From NCBI GenBank assembly GCA_964020155.1, contig OZ026555.1, positions 2,677,282 to 2,741,281 of the forward strand: a stretch of DNA of 64,000 bases, in the 5' to 3' direction. Each line of letters begins with the position of its first letter. Within the stretch, counting starts at the first letter, position 1. This DNA comes from Chondrilla cf. caribensis (lineage: Eukaryota; Porifera; Demospongiae; Chondrillida; Chondrillidae). Under the pieces are notes generated by a model. That model worked only from the letters and a program-made list of their open reading frames with translations. It was not told where the DNA came from and ran no database searches. A program made the translations under genes and the position numbers. This document shows, piece by piece, positions 62,225 through 64,000 of this stretch.

Positions 62225-63319
62225 CTACAGCAATAAGAACACTTAGATGTGACAAAGAATATATTTCTAGTTTTTGAGAAGTTGAACATGTTCTGTTTTT
62301 GAGAGATTTTACAAAGTTTTCTAAAGTAAAAATGGCCGCCCACATACTATACCTTGTAATAAATGTGACCTCCAGCATGCAATGTTTGGGGACAAACAAG
62401 AACGAAAGCATTCAATACAGAGCAGCTAAATGCTAACTAGTGATGCTAATGACCACTTGAACCTCATGATCCAACACTCTGGATCACAACATCCTCTGGA
62501 GTTCCACAATCATCCCTTCAATACAGACAATACCAAGTCACACTAGGAAACATCCATAATCAGGTGATCCTATATCTACCACAGTTTGTACCCAAACAAG
62601 GCTCAGTTCTACGTGGATTAGGAGTTTAGGAACATGCAGTCCAGCTGGTTTAATGAGTACCTTGAAGATCATACCTAATCTGTACCTAAAACAGGTACGT
62701 AAATGAACACCCACGTACCTGCTGCAGTTCAACACCGTGGTATGAGCCTCTACCACATCGTTAACCTGTATACACCTCTTAGCAGGAGGTACTTACTATC
62801 ACAATCGATACAGGTGACTAGTGTATATGCGAAATATTGACCAAGTGAAGTGCACACTAAGCAGGAATAAATAATTCTTAACATCTTTTGTAATGCAGTA
62901 AATTGCCAAAAAAATCTTCATTGCTTGCAGATGCAACCTCATTTGACCTATGACATGCAGAAGTTACAAGTTGATCCACTATTCCTTCATTGAGTACTAG
63001 ATAGATATAGGTGGTTAACTCTATATAAAATCCACCTCGATTGGTAATGTACTGAGCTTAAGTATCTAAATCGATCTAGTACTCGCTGCTCAGTCAAAAA
63101 TAGTCATTAAATTTCAGATAGTGGATGTTAAGAGTCAGGTTTGTATCTGCTTGTATTGAAGACTTTGTTGAGCTCACTCTATTATGTGAGATGTTAATGA
63201 TAATCTGATGATTACAGAGATCAAGGAAAGGATCATGATTAGTGATAAGACTGGAGTTTAGCCTGTAGTGGTCAGACCACTTGACACTTTCTAAAATGAA
63301 AGTCTCGAAATCAGGTATA
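62225..63319. other. probable upstream intron of the paralogous gene
   Basis: No exon with matching splice sites found. The frame at 62538-62756 is protein-like in part but lacks a domain. Confidence 0.35.
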
Positions 63320-63559
63320 TTGTACATAGCAGGTAGGTGGTATGTACTGTACATAGCAGGTAGGTGGTATGTACTGTACATAGCAGGTAGGTGGTATGTA
63401 CTGTACATAGCAGGTAAGTGGTATGTACTGTACACAGCAGGTAGGTGGTAGGTACTGTACATAGCAGGTAGGTGGTATGTACTGTACATAGCAGGTAGGT
63501 GGTATGTACTGTACATAGCAGGTAGGTAGTATGTACTGTACATAGCAGGTAGGTGGTAT
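63320..63559. repeat. 27-bp minisatellite, about 9 units
   Basis: The unit is GTACTGTACATAGCAGGTAG plus GTGGTAT, with few variants. There are no spacers, so it is not a CRISPR array. Confidence 0.95.
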
Positions 63560-64000
63560 ACGGTACTAATCATACAAAACTGACCGTTCTACGGGCGTAC
63601 CCGTTGTGTGAAAACGCCCGTGAAACGGGTACGGTACGGGTGTACCCGTACCTGTACCCGTTCTTACCGTAATCGACACCTCGTGTTATCATAGATATAG
63701 TTACATACGCGTTATTTTTTACAATGAAGTGCTATTTCGAAACGATCTTTCTGCATACGTATGTATGTTCATGAGTGTTCCTCAAAGTATAGCAAGGCGT
63801 CATACGATTCGCTCTTAAGTAGTTGCTGGAGTTCGACCGTAGTCGTTCGTCGTCTTCTGCAACGACAAAAGAGAATTCGCTGCTTCACGTAACTCGAATA
63901 AACCATCTTCTAACGAACTATAACACGATGAAAAGGAGATACGAAGGTGTTACTATAGGTATCACTACGTAGGTGTACATTTTTGCAATCGTCAAGTCGG
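63560..64000. other. GTACCCG-rich segment and right edge
   Basis: 63590-63665 is packed with ACCCGT/ACGGGT in both orientations and could fold. After that the sequence is unique with several CpG. No gene recognised. Confidence 0.4.

Noticed and set aside
63320..63559. Possible CRISPR-like array
   Set aside because: Units are contiguous with no unique spacers, and the DNA is animal-like.
63094..63573. 159-codon frame with YHLPAMYST repeats
   Set aside because: Translation of the 27-bp minisatellite.

Overview
The window looks like nuclear DNA of an early-branching animal, most plausibly a demosponge (inference). Coding DNA is cut by short GT-AG introns. It carries a NACHT gene whose linker and P-loop style resembles sponge and cnidarian NLRs, an animal-type CACTA transposon with a SAM-domain second gene, a Ty3/gypsy retroelement, many small TA-flanked MITEs, and long CA/GT runs. 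I see no rRNA, tRNA, CRISPR array or bacterial operon.

The backbone is a tandem segmental duplication. Block A (about 1.0-23.2 kb) and block B (about 51.8-60.9 kb) share the same order. First come plus-strand remnants of an M13 (neprilysin/ECE-like) metallopeptidase gene, then plus-strand 3' exons of an NCKIPSD/SPIN90-like gene, then the minus-strand 3' end of an NLR-like gene. Block A has been split by 14.6 kb of later insertions. A pogo-type element (6.7-15.1 kb) was itself broken by a two-gene CACTA element (7.0-14.6 kb), and a young gypsy element (15.3-21.3 kb) sits beside it.

The main gene runs on the minus strand from about 49.3 (possibly 51.0) kb to 22.59 kb. I can chain 22 exons in which every junction has consensus-like splice sites and matching phase, giving an open frame of 1651 codons. 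It encodes an N-terminal linker, a NACHT ATPase, a helical region without recognisable leucine-rich repeats, a Ser/Pro-rich linker, a ZU5-like beta domain with a following module, a second linker and a C-terminal CARD-like domain. The NACHT ... ZU5 ... CARD order resembles vertebrate NLRP1. The 3' exons of a tandem paralogue lie at 60.36-62.22 kb, and the rest of it is beyond the window.

Inside this gene, a 3.4 kb stretch (32.29-35.70 kb) is tandemly repeated with a 1.7 kb deletion in the second copy, duplicating one exon whose length is not a multiple of three. The introns hold many MITEs (hAT with a transposase tail, TTAA type, TA types, palindromic types). The M13 and NCKIPSD-like copies carry frameshifts, truncations and a nonsense change, so I read most of them as pseudogenes. 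The NCKIPSD acceptor exon is preceded by a minisatellite built from its own splice acceptor.
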